From Candidatus Caldatribacterium californiense OP9-cSCG (GTDB lineage: Bacteria > Atribacterota > Atribacteria > Atribacterales > Caldatribacteriaceae), in assembly GCA_000353875.1 (NCBI GenBank), contig APKF01000180.1, forward strand, positions 1 to 53,731: DNA of 53,731 nucleotides, read 5' to 3'. Shown in pieces: positions 25,284 through 33,340 of the stretch (its first letter is position 1; every line of letters begins with the position of its first letter). A program made the translations under genes and the position numbers. The notes below the pieces were generated by a model. That model had not been told where the DNA came from and did not search any database. It was given only the letters and a program-made list of their open reading frames with translations.

Positions 25284-26425
25284 ACCTCCTCAAGGAGCGC
25301 TTGAAGGTCTTCTGGAACCATCGGGCGGGGATTTTCAAGGATACTCCGCCCGATACGTTCTTCCCGCACCACCCCGCCCAGCGCTTCGCGAGGAACACCG
25401 AAATCCCGCAGTCTCGTCCGGAGTCCCACTCCCCGCACAAAGTCTTCAAAGGCCCGGGCCAGAAGCTCTCCCCAGTCCTCGCATTTGCCGCCCTGAAGGC
25501 CTACACAAAGGGCAATATCCCGGTATCGCTCTCGAAGCACCTCCCTGTTGAAGCGGATGACGGGGGGAAGGAGCAGACCACAGGCCTCCCCGTGGGGAAT
25601 GGCAAATTCCGGCCCCACCATGTGGGCAAGACCATGACAGGCCCCGGAGGAGGCATTGGCGAAAGCCATGGCACTCAGCATGCTACCCTTGGCCACCTGT
25701 TTCCGGAAAAAGGCGTTCTTCCCCTCCCGGACTGCCTGGGGCAGGTACTCCCAGAGAAGACGTATGGCTTCGAGAGCAAGCACATCGGTCACGGCATTCG
25801 CCCGGGGGCTCGTGTAGGCCTCGATAGCCTGAACCAGCGCGTCAACCCCACTTGCCGCAGTGTGATAGGGGGAGAGGGAATGGGTGAAGGTGGGGTCGAT
25901 GATGGCCACCCGAGCAACCAGAAAAGGACTCCGCAGACTCTTTTTGAGCTTTCTCGTAGCATCGGTCAGAACGGCGTTATTGGTCATCTCTGAACCCGTT
26001 CCCGCAGTGGTGGGCAGGGCAATCCAGGGAAGCCCAGGACGAGTAAGAGGTGTTCCTTCAAAGTATGGGACAACGCTTTCCCCGTTTGGTAGGACCCCCG
26101 CAACGGCCTTGCCACAGTCCAGGACACTCCCCCCTCCCAGAGCCACAACGCTGTCGCAACGGGCTTCTCTTGCCATCCTTATCCCCTCATCGACTACCTC
26201 AAGGGTGGGCTCGGGAGGGACTCCGCTGAAAACCACCGCCTCAAGGCCACGCCGGGCCAGGGCACCGAGGATGTCTTCGAGGATTCCCGATTCCCGGGCA
26301 AAACGCTGCCCCACAACCACAAGGGGGCGCTTCCCGAAACGCTCAAGATGCTCCCCAACGCGTCTCCCCTCACCCGGGCCAAAGTAAATCTCCTGGGGCA
26401 GGCGAAAAACAAAGGATTCCTCCAT
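25277..26425 (-). CDS. Iron-containing alcohol dehydrogenase (group III)
   Basis: Fe-ADH family enzyme that reduces aldehydes to alcohols, or oxidises diols or glycerol, with NAD(P)H. From the ATG at 26425 it is 382 residues. Features: LPQEIYFGPGEGRRVGEHL at the N-terminus, the NAD-binding VVALGGGSVLDCGKAVA, LPTTAGTGSEMT, and the metal ligands in ACHGLAHMVGPEF and IPHGEACGLLLP. The chosen start overlaps the yjbQ stop as TGATG, with GGGGG 7 nt upstream; the frame to 26506 is an out-of-family extension. Substrate undetermined. Confidence 0.93.
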   Translation of the reverse strand: MEESFVFRLPQEIYFGPGEGRRVGEHLERFGKRPLVVVGQRFARESGILEDILGALARRGLEAVVFSGVPPEPTLEVVDEGIRMAREARCDSVVALGGGSVLDCGKAVAGVLPNGESVVPYFEGTPLTRPGLPWIALPTTAGTGSEMTNNAVLTDATRKLKKSLRSPFLVARVAIIDPTFTHSLSPYHTAASGVDALVQAIEAYTSPRANAVTDVLALEAIRLLWEYLPQAVREGKNAFFRKQVAKGSMLSAMAFANASSGACHGLAHMVGPEFAIPHGEACGLLLPPVIRFNREVLRERYRDIALCVGLQGGKCEDWGELLARAFEDFVRGVGLRTRLRDFGVPREALGGVVREERIGRSILENPRPMVPEDLQALLEEVW

Positions 26426-26820
26426 CAGGGTTCCCCCACAATCTGGACGATGATGGTTCGACGGCGGGGACGGTTGTCGAAGTCCACAAGGACGATGTCC
26501 TGCCATGTCCCAAGGAGGAGCTTCCCGTCCACAAAGGGCAGGACAAGAGACGGACCGGAAGACTGGGCCCGCACATGGGCGTACCCATTCCCATCCTGCC
26601 AGCGGGCGTTATGCTCGTAGAAATGAGAAGCCGGCGCAACCCGCTCCCAGAAATCCCTGATATCCTTGACAAGTCCTGGCTCGAACTCGGTCGTCGTGAG
26701 GGTTGCCGTTGTTCCAGGAACGAAAAGACAGAGAATCCCCGCCCGAAGACCGGACCGCTCAAGGGCTTTCGCCACCTCTTCCGTCAGCGGAACGATATCA
26801 GTATGGCCTTTCGTCTCCAC
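26425..26820 (-). CDS. yjbQ: YjbQ/UPF0047 family protein
   Basis: A 131-residue YjbQ family protein. This small conserved family is reported to have weak thiamine-phosphate synthase activity; its main role is unresolved. Signature segments are VPGTTATLTTTEFEPGLVKDI, HFYEHNARWQDGNGYAHVRA and LLLGTWQDIVLVDFD. The annotated start is GTG at 26820 with GGAAGAG 6 nt upstream. The frame stays open and family-like for eight more residues (VITEEIRV), with no ATG, GTG or TTG to start it. A CTG with AAAGGGGTG upstream could be a non-canonical start. Confidence 0.88.
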   Translation of the reverse strand: METKGHTDIVPLTEEVAKALERSGLRAGILCLFVPGTTATLTTTEFEPGLVKDIRDFWERVAPASHFYEHNARWQDGNGYAHVRAQSSGPSLVLPFVDGKLLLGTWQDIVLVDFDNRPRRRTIIVQIVGEP

Positions 26821-26858
26821 CCGTATCTCTTCCGTGATGACCAGAGCCCATCACCCCT

Positions 26859-27433
26859 TTAGAGCTTCCGCCAGACCCCAACGACTCTCCCGATGACGCT
26901 CCCCGAACCCTCTCCTTCCCAGAGATCATCCCGCTCCAGGAGCACCCTCCCCTGACTCACGAGAAAAAGCAACGCTCCATTTCTAAAGGTCTCTCCCCGC
27001 TCCACAAGCAGGTAATCTCCCTCGAGGATGTGCCAGCGGCTGAACGCCCCGTTCTGCACCCGAAAGACAAAGTACTCCCCTTCGCAACGAAGTGTCTGGG
27101 GAAAGGGAAAAAGGCGCGGGTGAACTCAAGACACACTCCCTCCCGACTCTGGGTCACTCCACGGAGAAGGGGCACGAAGACGATTTCCTCTGAAGGGAGA
27201 CTTTCTTCGCTTGAGGAGACCAGCTCAATGGCCCGGGGCTTTGCCGGTTTCCGGCGAATGAAACCCTTGGCCTCGAGTTTCCGGAGGTGGTAGTGGACGC
27301 TGCACGACGATTGCAAACCCACTGCCTTTCCAATCTCCCGAACCGTAGGAGGATAGCCCCGCTCCTGACAGTAACGGGTGATGAAGGACAGAATTTCCTC
27401 TTCCCGGGGAGAGATAGGACCTTTCGGTTTCAT
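26859..27433 (-). pseudogene. LexA-like regulator, frameshifted and lacking the protease dyad
   Basis: The N-terminus is a clear LexA winged-helix domain (ISPREEEILSFITRYCQERG; VREIGKAVGLQSSCSVHYHL). The C-terminal S24-like domain is split. One frame ends after RHFVA; the next, one base back, continues as EGEYFVFRVQNGAFSRWHILEGD to the end at 26859. Adding one G near 27085 restores a single protein of about 190 residues. The usual cleavage site Ala-Gly is replaced (GVTQS). The nucleophile Ser of the GDSM motif is Ala (NGAFS), and the general-base Lys also appears absent. Even if the shift is an error, this looks like a non-cleavable regulator. It begins at ATG 27433, 5 nt after the Lrp-type gene. 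Confidence 0.7.
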
Positions 27434-27438
27434 GGCCT

Positions 27439-27672
27439 TCAGGGAATAACCGGGCACGTCAGGGTTCTTTTGACCCCGTTCATGGATTGAATTTCCTTGA
27501 GCACAACCTCCCCAATTTCCCGATTGCTCTCCACTTCCACAAGGGCAATAAGGTCGAAAGGTCCCATGATACGGTCAACCCGGAGGAAATACGGAAGCTG
27601 ACTCAGTTCCTTTTTGATTCCCTGAGCCTTTCCGGCCTGGACCTGGATGAGGATATACGCCTGAACCGCCAA
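27439..27672 (-). CDS. Stand-alone Lrp/AsnC ligand-binding (RAM) domain
   Basis: A 77-residue protein consisting only of the Lrp/AsnC effector-binding domain, without helix-turn-helix: AYILIQVQAGKAQGIKKELS, then GPFDLIALVEVESNREIGEVV. Such stand-alone RAM proteins form rings and bind amino acids, and may modulate full-length Lrp proteins. The next gene downstream is the LexA-like DNA-binding protein, 5 nt away, so a partnership in regulation is conceivable but unproven. SufB lies 12 nt upstream. Confidence 0.85.
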   Translation of the reverse strand: MAVQAYILIQVQAGKAQGIKKELSQLPYFLRVDRIMGPFDLIALVEVESNREIGEVVLKEIQSMNGVKRTLTCPVIP

Positions 27673-27684
27673 ACACCTGCACCC

Positions 27685-28929
27685 CTATAACACATCCCGG
27701 GATGTCACCCGGATGATTTCCTCGATGTACCGCCGAAGCGCCTCAGGAAGGCCAGGAAGGTCAAGGTTCAGAAATCCCTGGGTAAGCAGCGACAGGGCTT
27801 CCTCCTTCTTCAACCCTCTCGCCCTGAGGTAATTCACCGCTTCCTCTTCGAAAGGACCCACCGCTGCCTCGTGGGACAGCCGGGCCCTGGGGGCTCCATA
27901 GACCTCAAGCTCCGGCACAGAGACAATCTGGGCTCTGGGAGAAAAGAGCATGCCCTTACACTCCAGGTGAGCCTGAACCTCATCGTGGTAGGCAATGAGC
28001 CGGCCACGGGCGAAAACCTGCGCTTCGTCTGTTGCGCACACCCGGGAAATAGAGCTTCCCCGACAACCCTTATTCTTCAGAACGAGGGTGGACCCAAGAT
28101 CAATGTAGGAGTTCCCCTTGGCAAAGACGATGTTCTGGAATGTCGCCTGCGCTCCCTCGCCCTCAAGGAAAACCTGAGGGAAAGCCTGAATGGAAGCCAG
28201 GGGCTTCAAAAGCACATAGGTACTGCTGAAAAAAGCATTCCTTCCCAATCTTGCCGCAGTTCGGGGACGAACGTGGAATGCCTCTCCCCAGTTGTGCACC
28301 ATGGTGAAGGTGAGGCGGGCGTTATCTCCAAGGTAGAACTCACTCACCCCGATATGGACCCCGCTCTCGTTTCCCCGCACAGAGGCACACCCGGTGATGA
28401 GATTTGCCTCAGCTCCTTCCTCAAGGATGACGATGTTGTGGACACTCTGTACCCGCGCCCTTTCTGACATCAAAAGGCAAGCTTGAAGAGGAATCTCCAC
28501 TTTTGTGTGGGCGAACACCCTGATGAAGTATCCCTCTGTCGGGCAGAGCTCGGCAAAGGCCGTGTACTTGTCGGCATCGACGGGAACAAGACCCCACCAG
28601 TACTCTAAAAGCTCCGGGTACTTCTGCAGAGCCTCCTGAGAGCTCATAATCTCAAGCTTCCCCTGAAACGCCCGCTGCACCCGTTCGTACACCGCTGAGC
28701 GGTCCACCTGGAGGTACGTAGCGGCCTTCTCTCCTTCAAGCTCCACCCCCGCGTAGAGCGCTGCTTCTTTCAGCTGGTCCTCAATCTCCCGGACATCCTC
28801 AACCCGTTCCCTGGGGGAACAGAGGTAGAACTGAGAGAGGTCGATATCCGGTCCCAGAGGGGCTTTCTTCGCCAGCGCCTTCTCCGCGCGTTCCCTCAGG
28901 TCTCGCAGGTACTCCTCCTGAACCTTCAT
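27685..28929 (-). CDS. SufB/SufD-like Fe-S scaffold protein (SMS-type SmsB)
   Basis: A 414-residue SufBD-family protein, the scaffold half of an Fe-S cluster assembly system. Its beta-helix core holds HNIVILEEGAEANLITGCAS and CRGSSISRVCATDEAQVFARG. It is overlapped by a SufC-type ATPase gene upstream (4 nt), and no second SufBD, no SufS desulfurase and no SufU/SufE are nearby. This two-gene C-B order is that of the minimal SUF-like (SMS) system proposed as ancestral to SUF. The product would assemble clusters for the many Fe-S proteins encoded here. Distinguishing SmsB from SufB needs a phylogeny. Confidence 0.88.
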   Translation of the reverse strand: MKVQEEYLRDLRERAEKALAKKAPLGPDIDLSQFYLCSPRERVEDVREIEDQLKEAALYAGVELEGEKAATYLQVDRSAVYERVQRAFQGKLEIMSSQEALQKYPELLEYWWGLVPVDADKYTAFAELCPTEGYFIRVFAHTKVEIPLQACLLMSERARVQSVHNIVILEEGAEANLITGCASVRGNESGVHIGVSEFYLGDNARLTFTMVHNWGEAFHVRPRTAARLGRNAFFSSTYVLLKPLASIQAFPQVFLEGEGAQATFQNIVFAKGNSYIDLGSTLVLKNKGCRGSSISRVCATDEAQVFARGRLIAYHDEVQAHLECKGMLFSPRAQIVSVPELEVYGAPRARLSHEAAVGPFEEEAVNYLRARGLKKEEALSLLTQGFLNLDLPGLPEALRRYIEEIIRVTSRDVL

Positions 28930-29657
28930 CGCTCACACCTCGCACATTCCTGGTACCCTCGCTCCCTGATGTCGGCAAAAAGGTCACGGGGATTGCCGCT
29001 GCAAACAATTCGGCCGTTCATGAGCACATGTCCCCGATCGGCATTGAGGTACTCAAGAATATACCCCGTGTGGGTGATGATGAGACCAGACCGTTTTTTC
29101 GTCCGCACCTGATCCCGCTCAAAGAGCTCTCGGAGAGCCTGACCCACGAGGGCAATGCTGTCCAGGTCAACCCCCGATTCTGGCTCGTCTACCATGGAGA
29201 AGAGGGGGCGCTGCAGAAGGAGCTGGAAAAGCTCGGCCCTCTTCATCTCCCCACCGGAAAAGCCCTTACCCACCTCCCGATCAAGGAGGTAGAGGCAATT
29301 CACCCGCGACGCCGTCTCCTCGAGGGCATCGGTCAAGCCTCGCTTTTCAAGCACTAAGCGACCAAGCGTCCGCAGCGTAATGCCGCTTATGGTAGGCACT
29401 TTCTGAAAGGCCATGCCAATACCCATTCTGGCTCGCTCTTCCACATCGAGGTTTGTGATGTCCTTCCCCCGGAAGAAGATTCGTCCTCCAACAATCCTGT
29501 ACCCCGGCATCCCCATAATGGCCATGAGGAGCGTCGTTTTCCCCGCTCCATTGGGACCAAGGAGGACATGAACTTCCCCTTCTTGGATCTCGAGGTTCAC
29601 GCCATCGAGAATTAGAGTATCGCCAACGGCCACCCTGAGCTGCTCGATGTAGAGCAT
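28926..29657 (-). CDS. sufC: SufC-like ATPase of Fe-S assembly (SMS-type SmsC)
   Basis: Cytosolic ABC-type ATPase that drives Fe-S cluster building on SufB. Walker A GPNGAGKTT, Q-loop region, signature FSGGEMKRAELFQLLLQ and Walker B MVDEPESGVDLDS are all present. The ATG at 29657 has GGAGG 7 nt upstream; the frame to 29678 runs into the promoter. Its stop overlaps the sufB-like start (ATGA). The downstream order SufC, SufB, Lrp-like, LexA-like, YjbQ suggests one transcript. Confidence 0.92.
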   Translation of the reverse strand: MLYIEQLRVAVGDTLILDGVNLEIQEGEVHVLLGPNGAGKTTLLMAIMGMPGYRIVGGRIFFRGKDITNLDVEERARMGIGMAFQKVPTISGITLRTLGRLVLEKRGLTDALEETASRVNCLYLLDREVGKGFSGGEMKRAELFQLLLQRPLFSMVDEPESGVDLDSIALVGQALRELFERDQVRTKKRSGLIITHTGYILEYLNADRGHVLMNGRIVCSGNPRDLFADIRERGYQECARCER

Positions 29658-29676
29658 ACCTTTGCCTCCCCTTCCC

Positions 29677-29685
29677 ATTATAGCA
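29677..29685 (-). promoter_or_regulatory. Extended -10 promoter of the sufC operon
   Basis: Minus strand TGCTATAAT lies about 20 nt before the sufC ATG and overlaps the region around the stop codon of the decarboxylase gene. No -35 hexamer of quality is seen. It shares AGTGTGCTATAAT with the promoter at 22527. Confidence 0.6.
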
Positions 29686-29687
29686 CA

Positions 29688-30842
29688 CTACACCATGACC
29701 ACCTGGGGCTTGTCGAAACCGTTGAACGTCGTTGCCGAAGCCCAGGAGTACGCTCCGATATCCGGGACCACCACAAGGTCGTCAACCTCAAGAGGAGGAA
29801 GCACGACGTCCTCGGCCACAACATCCAGTGAGTCACAGGTCGGTCCGGCAAGGGTGCAGAGGACTTCCTGGTCACTCTCCTTCAGAGCATAGAAGGAAAA
29901 GTGAGCCTTATCAAAGGGAATGGCCGAGAAGGTTCCGTAGAGCCCATCATCCAGGTAGTACCAGATTCTCCCTGAACGCACCGCTTTCCCGATCACCCGG
30001 GTGACGAGTATTCCCGCATTCCCCACAATGCTCCGGCCTGGCTCTGCAATAACTCGGAAACCCCGGGAGAGAAAAGGTTCAAGAAGTGGATACACAACTT
30101 CACTCACAATCTCAAGACTCGCCGGCCCTCCCTCACTCGAATAGGTGTAGAGAGGGAATCCTCCACCGATATCGATGAGGGTAAGGAAAAGACCCCGTGT
30201 CTGAGCCTTCAAAAGGACTTCCTCCACAATATGGAGTGCCGTGGCGTACGTTTTGGGATTGTGGCAGGGCGACCCCACATGGAAGCTCAGACCCACGGGG
30301 GCAAGCCCCATGTCCTGAGCCCTCAAAAGGAGTTCCAAGGCTTCCTCCGGCTCGGCACCGAACTTGTACGAGAGGTCGATGCGACTCCCATTGGAAGGGG
30401 TTTTCAGGCGAAGAACAAGCCTTGCTTCGGGGTAGTACCGCTGAATCTTTTTCAGCTCCTCCTCGTTGTCGTACGTCATGAGAGAAACCCCAACCCTCCG
30501 GGCGTAGAGAATACCCTCCCGGCGCTTAACGGTATTGGCGAAAATCATCCGCTCCGGAGCGACACCAAAACTCGTCACCAGGGCAATTTCCTGTTGCGAG
30601 GCCACATCGAAAGAAGAACCCAAAGAAGCCAGAAGGCCAACCACCGAAGGGTGAGGGTTAGCTTTCACCGCGTAGAAAACCTCCACCCCCGGGAGGAAAC
30701 GCTGAAATGCCCGGTAGTTCCTGACAATGCGTTCCCTCAAAAGAATGAGAAGAGGGGTACCAAACTGGCTGGTCAGCTCTTCAATCTGCTCTTCGCCCAG
30801 TGGAAATGCCCGCTCTTCGAGAACCCGCAATCTCTTTCCCAT
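29688..30842 (-). CDS. PLP-dependent ornithine/lysine-type decarboxylase (fold III)
   Basis: A 384-residue alanine-racemase-fold decarboxylase. The PLP lysine lies in VFYAVKANPHPSV, the phosphate loop in IDIGGGFPLYTY, AEPGRSIVGNAG follows, and the catalytic cysteine is in GPTCDSLD. The GPTCDSLD and WASATTFNGF motifs are those of ornithine or lysine decarboxylases; diaminopimelate decarboxylases have GPLCESGD. Product would be putrescine or cadaverine, consistent with polyamine use by thermophiles. I place the start at the ATG at 30842 (MGKRLRVLEERAF). An upstream ATG at 30893 lies almost at the predicted transcription start. Confidence 0.9.
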   Translation of the reverse strand: MGKRLRVLEERAFPLGEEQIEELTSQFGTPLLILLRERIVRNYRAFQRFLPGVEVFYAVKANPHPSVVGLLASLGSSFDVASQQEIALVTSFGVAPERMIFANTVKRREGILYARRVGVSLMTYDNEEELKKIQRYYPEARLVLRLKTPSNGSRIDLSYKFGAEPEEALELLLRAQDMGLAPVGLSFHVGSPCHNPKTYATALHIVEEVLLKAQTRGLFLTLIDIGGGFPLYTYSSEGGPASLEIVSEVVYPLLEPFLSRGFRVIAEPGRSIVGNAGILVTRVIGKAVRSGRIWYYLDDGLYGTFSAIPFDKAHFSFYALKESDQEVLCTLAGPTCDSLDVVAEDVVLPPLEVDDLVVVPDIGAYSWASATTFNGFDKPQVVMV

Positions 30843-30895
30843 GTATGCACAGTCACCCGATTCCCAGGAAGTACCTCTCTGCGAGGTCCGCATGA

Positions 30896-30924
30896 AGTAT
30901 AGTCATTTCCCACCCCCTTTGCAA
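30896..30924 (-). promoter_or_regulatory. Promoter of the decarboxylase gene
   Basis: On the minus strand TTGCAA (30919-30924) and TATACT (30896-30901) are exactly 17 nt apart, a good sigma-70 type promoter. It lies in the short gap between the purine permease stop and the decarboxylase. Transcription would begin near 30890, giving about 45 nt of leader before the ATG at 30842. Confidence 0.65.
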
Positions 30925-30952
30925 TACACTCCTGCGAATTTCTTCCCAGCCT

Positions 30953-32212
30953 TCACCGGACAAGAAGCCACCAGAGCAGTACTGCCGAGAGGAGGTACAC
31001 TGCTGGATGTATCCCCCGGCCCCTCTTCAGGGAAAGTCCAAGAAGAACGAGACTCGGAATTCCAAAGGCCATCCCTCCTGCAAAAGACAAAGTCCCCAGA
31101 GTCATTCCGAGGAGCAGAGCAGCGGGAATGCCCTCAGACGCATCCGCAAAATCCACGCGACTTAAGGGTTCCAGAGCGAAAATTCCCCCAAGAAAAAGGG
31201 CCGGAACGGCAAAGAAGGAGGGAAGATCGGAGCAATACGGCACTGCGAAAAGGCTCAGAAGTAGTAAGACCCCGCATACTACTCCGGCAAGCCCTCGTCG
31301 TCCCCGTTCCGCCATCCCGATGACGCTTTCTGGCGCCGGAAAAAGCCCGGGAACCCCAAAGAGGAGCCCGAAAACGGCCATCAGGGCACCCAGAAGAAGC
31401 CCCCGGGAGAACCTGGTAACACTCCCCTGCATTCCAAGGGTGCTCAAACGCATGAGGTACCCACCCAAAGACCCAAAGGTCTCAAAAAAGACGAACACGG
31501 AAACCACACCGGCAAGGCCGATAGTCCCATACTGCAGTGCTCTGGGAACATCCAGAGCACACAGCAGGGAGGGAGAAAGTGTAGGAGGATTTCCCCCCAT
31601 CCCAAAGGACCACAAACCCCTCCACAGAGAAAAACCCAGCGTGGCGAGCACTCCAAAGCATGTGGCCCCCTTCAGGCGGATACCGTACCCCACTAAGACC
31701 ACGAAAAGGCCGAGGAACACCGCCAGGGCCCGGGGATGGGTGAGGTCTCCAAACCCAAACCACCCTGACTCCTGGGGAACGAGAATCCTCGATTCCAGAA
31801 GCCCCCGGAAAAGGAGCAGAAAACCAAGGCTTCCCGAAAGGGCAAAGCGAAAGTTAGGTGAGAGCCTGTGGAAGAAGCGGTGCCATCCCGGAACGGAAGC
31901 GGCAAGAAACGCCACAAGGCTTCCAAGAAAAAATGTTCCCAGGGCTACTCTCCAGGGGAGTCGCAGTTCCCCACACAAAGCAAAAGCATAGAACATCACA
32001 AGGTTGAGCCCTGGAATCACTACAAAGGGAAGGTCCATGGCGAGGCTGAAACAAAGCGTTCCAAAAGCAGACACAAGGATCACCGCAAAAAGAGGGGAGG
32101 GTACTCCTGCACCCTCAAGAAGCCCCGAAACCACAAAGAGAAGAGGGAAAACCCCCAAAAAGAGGGCAACTCCTGCGAGCACTTCCTGACCCCACCGGAA
32201 GTTCCCCCTCAC
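30953..32212 (-). CDS. NCS2/AzgA-type purine permease
   Basis: A 419-residue polytopic membrane protein with about 12-14 hydrophobic segments. Segments matching the AzgA/PbuG branch (COG2252) are VVIPGLNLVMFYAFAL, FAPES-like PAPESVIGMAERGRRGLAGV and DASEGIPAALLLGMT. Members import guanine, hypoxanthine or adenine with protons. The family identity is good, but several consensus residues differ, so the substrate is uncertain. Starts at 32212 and has no close upstream gene; a divergent small gene begins at 32272. Confidence 0.8.
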   Translation of the reverse strand: MRGNFRWGQEVLAGVALFLGVFPLLFVVSGLLEGAGVPSPLFAVILVSAFGTLCFSLAMDLPFVVIPGLNLVMFYAFALCGELRLPWRVALGTFFLGSLVAFLAASVPGWHRFFHRLSPNFRFALSGSLGFLLLFRGLLESRILVPQESGWFGFGDLTHPRALAVFLGLFVVLVGYGIRLKGATCFGVLATLGFSLWRGLWSFGMGGNPPTLSPSLLCALDVPRALQYGTIGLAGVVSVFVFFETFGSLGGYLMRLSTLGMQGSVTRFSRGLLLGALMAVFGLLFGVPGLFPAPESVIGMAERGRRGLAGVVCGVLLLLSLFAVPYCSDLPSFFAVPALFLGGIFALEPLSRVDFADASEGIPAALLLGMTLGTLSFAGGMAFGIPSLVLLGLSLKRGRGIHPAVYLLSAVLLWWLLVR

Positions 32213-32271
32213 CAGTCTTCCTTCCCTCCTTCCTTTCCTCTACAATATCGGCAAAAGGAGGGAAAAGCCTT

Positions 32272-32505
32272 GTGGGTGCGATGAAAAACCGAGCAGCTCT
32301 CCTTCTTTTTGGCCATGCCTGCATTGTTCTGGGGTGCCTGCTCATCACCTGGGGAGTATACCTTCTCCCTGTTTCCCGCCCCGTCCTCTCCCACATTCTC
32401 ACCCGCCCGCTTTTCTGGGGCCTTTTCTCCCTCATGGGCGGGGTGTGCGCTAACTTCCACGGTTTCTGCCGCTGCGTGCGCGGAGAATGGGGGCAGAAAC
32501 ACTGA
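32272..32505 (+). CDS. Small two-helix membrane protein
   Basis: A 77-residue hydrophobic protein read from GTG at 32272, with AAAGGAGGG about 9 nt upstream. An in-frame ATG at 32281 is the alternative. Two likely membrane helices (about residues 9-33 and 47-62) are followed by a short cysteine-containing basic tail (FCRCVRGEWGQKH). TACAAT at 32241-32246 may be its -10 element. No family recognised. It is divergent from the purine permease and convergent with the lipoprotein gene. Confidence 0.55.
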   Translation: MGAMKNRAALLLFGHACIVLGCLLITWGVYLLPVSRPVLSHILTRPLFWGLFSLMGGVCANFHGFCRCVRGEWGQKH

Positions 32506-32530
32506 AAGGAGGTAACACTTCCCCAGAAAG

Positions 32531-33295
32531 TCACGGTGTAACCGTACCCGAAACTACTGTTGGGCTCACGCAGGCATTCCCTGCCTCATCGGTCACTACA
32601 AGTGGACCTGCGGGGGCAAAGCCCACGATAACGCTATCCCCAGCAACAAGTTGAGAAACGGCATTCCCGGTGATGGTCACGGTCTTTCTGTCAGTGGCAA
32701 GCTGGATGCTCGTGGGAATGAACACCGACGACCCGGTGACGTTTACCGTCCAGAACCCTCCCAGAGGAAGGGTGAAAAGGACCATGTCGTTCACCACAAT
32801 GGGTTCGCTGAAGACCACGGTAACCCTGGGTGGAGTACCACCAGAGGGAGTACTGGCCCGGGCGGTGACGCCGGACAGCTCAGGTGGGGTGCCATCAACC
32901 ACCAGGGTGAAGGAAACCCTGGGGCTTTCCACGAGCACCGGGTCCTTGGCAGCAAACTCAAGGAGAAACGTCCCTTCCGTGGACCCCGAATTCCAGGTAA
33001 AGGTGAACTCTCCTGTAGCACTGGTTGAAGTGGTGTCCAGAAGACTTCCTCCCTGGTACACCCGAATCTGGACATTGGCTGGTCCACGACCGGTAAAAAC
33101 GACGTTCTGGTTGGGTTGCACAGCATCACCGCTTGAGAGCACCCGTACCCCCACGATCTCCGCCTTGAGGATTTCCGGCGCCTGGGTCTGTCCTGGAGAG
33201 GGGGAAGTTGCCGGTCCACCGGAAGGACCACACCCAAAAATCCCCAGAACCAGAGTCACAAGAAGAGCCCCCACCACAACCTCTTGAAGTCGCAT
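32531..33295 (-). CDS. Lipoprotein with Ig-like beta domains
   Basis: The N-terminus is a lipoprotein signal (ALLVTLVLGIFGC, lipobox cysteine at residue 22). A Ser/Pro/Gly linker and two beta-sandwich-like segments follow: one around VQIRVYQGGSLLDTTST, the other starting DGTPPELSGVTA and resembling Big/SbsA Ig-like domains (VTVVFSEPI; VTDEAGNA). The product is expected on the outer face of the inner membrane or in the outer membrane. Function unknown, perhaps adhesion or surface structure. ATG at 33295 has GGGGG 7 nt upstream. Confidence 0.75.
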   Translation of the reverse strand: MRLQEVVVGALLVTLVLGIFGCGPSGGPATSPSPGQTQAPEILKAEIVGVRVLSSGDAVQPNQNVVFTGRGPANVQIRVYQGGSLLDTTSTSATGEFTFTWNSGSTEGTFLLEFAAKDPVLVESPRVSFTLVVDGTPPELSGVTARASTPSGGTPPRVTVVFSEPIVVNDMVLFTLPLGGFWTVNVTGSSVFIPTSIQLATDRKTVTITGNAVSQLVAGDSVIVGFAPAGPLVVTDEAGNACVSPTVVSGTVTP

Positions 33296-33327
33296 GCCTC
33301 ATCCCCCTTCCTCTCAGGATACCCCCC

Positions 33328-33336
33328 ATTATACCA
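33328..33336 (-). promoter_or_regulatory. Extended -10 promoter of the lipoprotein gene
   Basis: Minus strand TGGTATAAT lies about 30 nt before the lipoprotein start and immediately after the bTHX stop. It is another perfect TATAAT with TGn extension and no recognisable -35 element. Confidence 0.55.
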
Positions 33337-33340
33337 CTCT

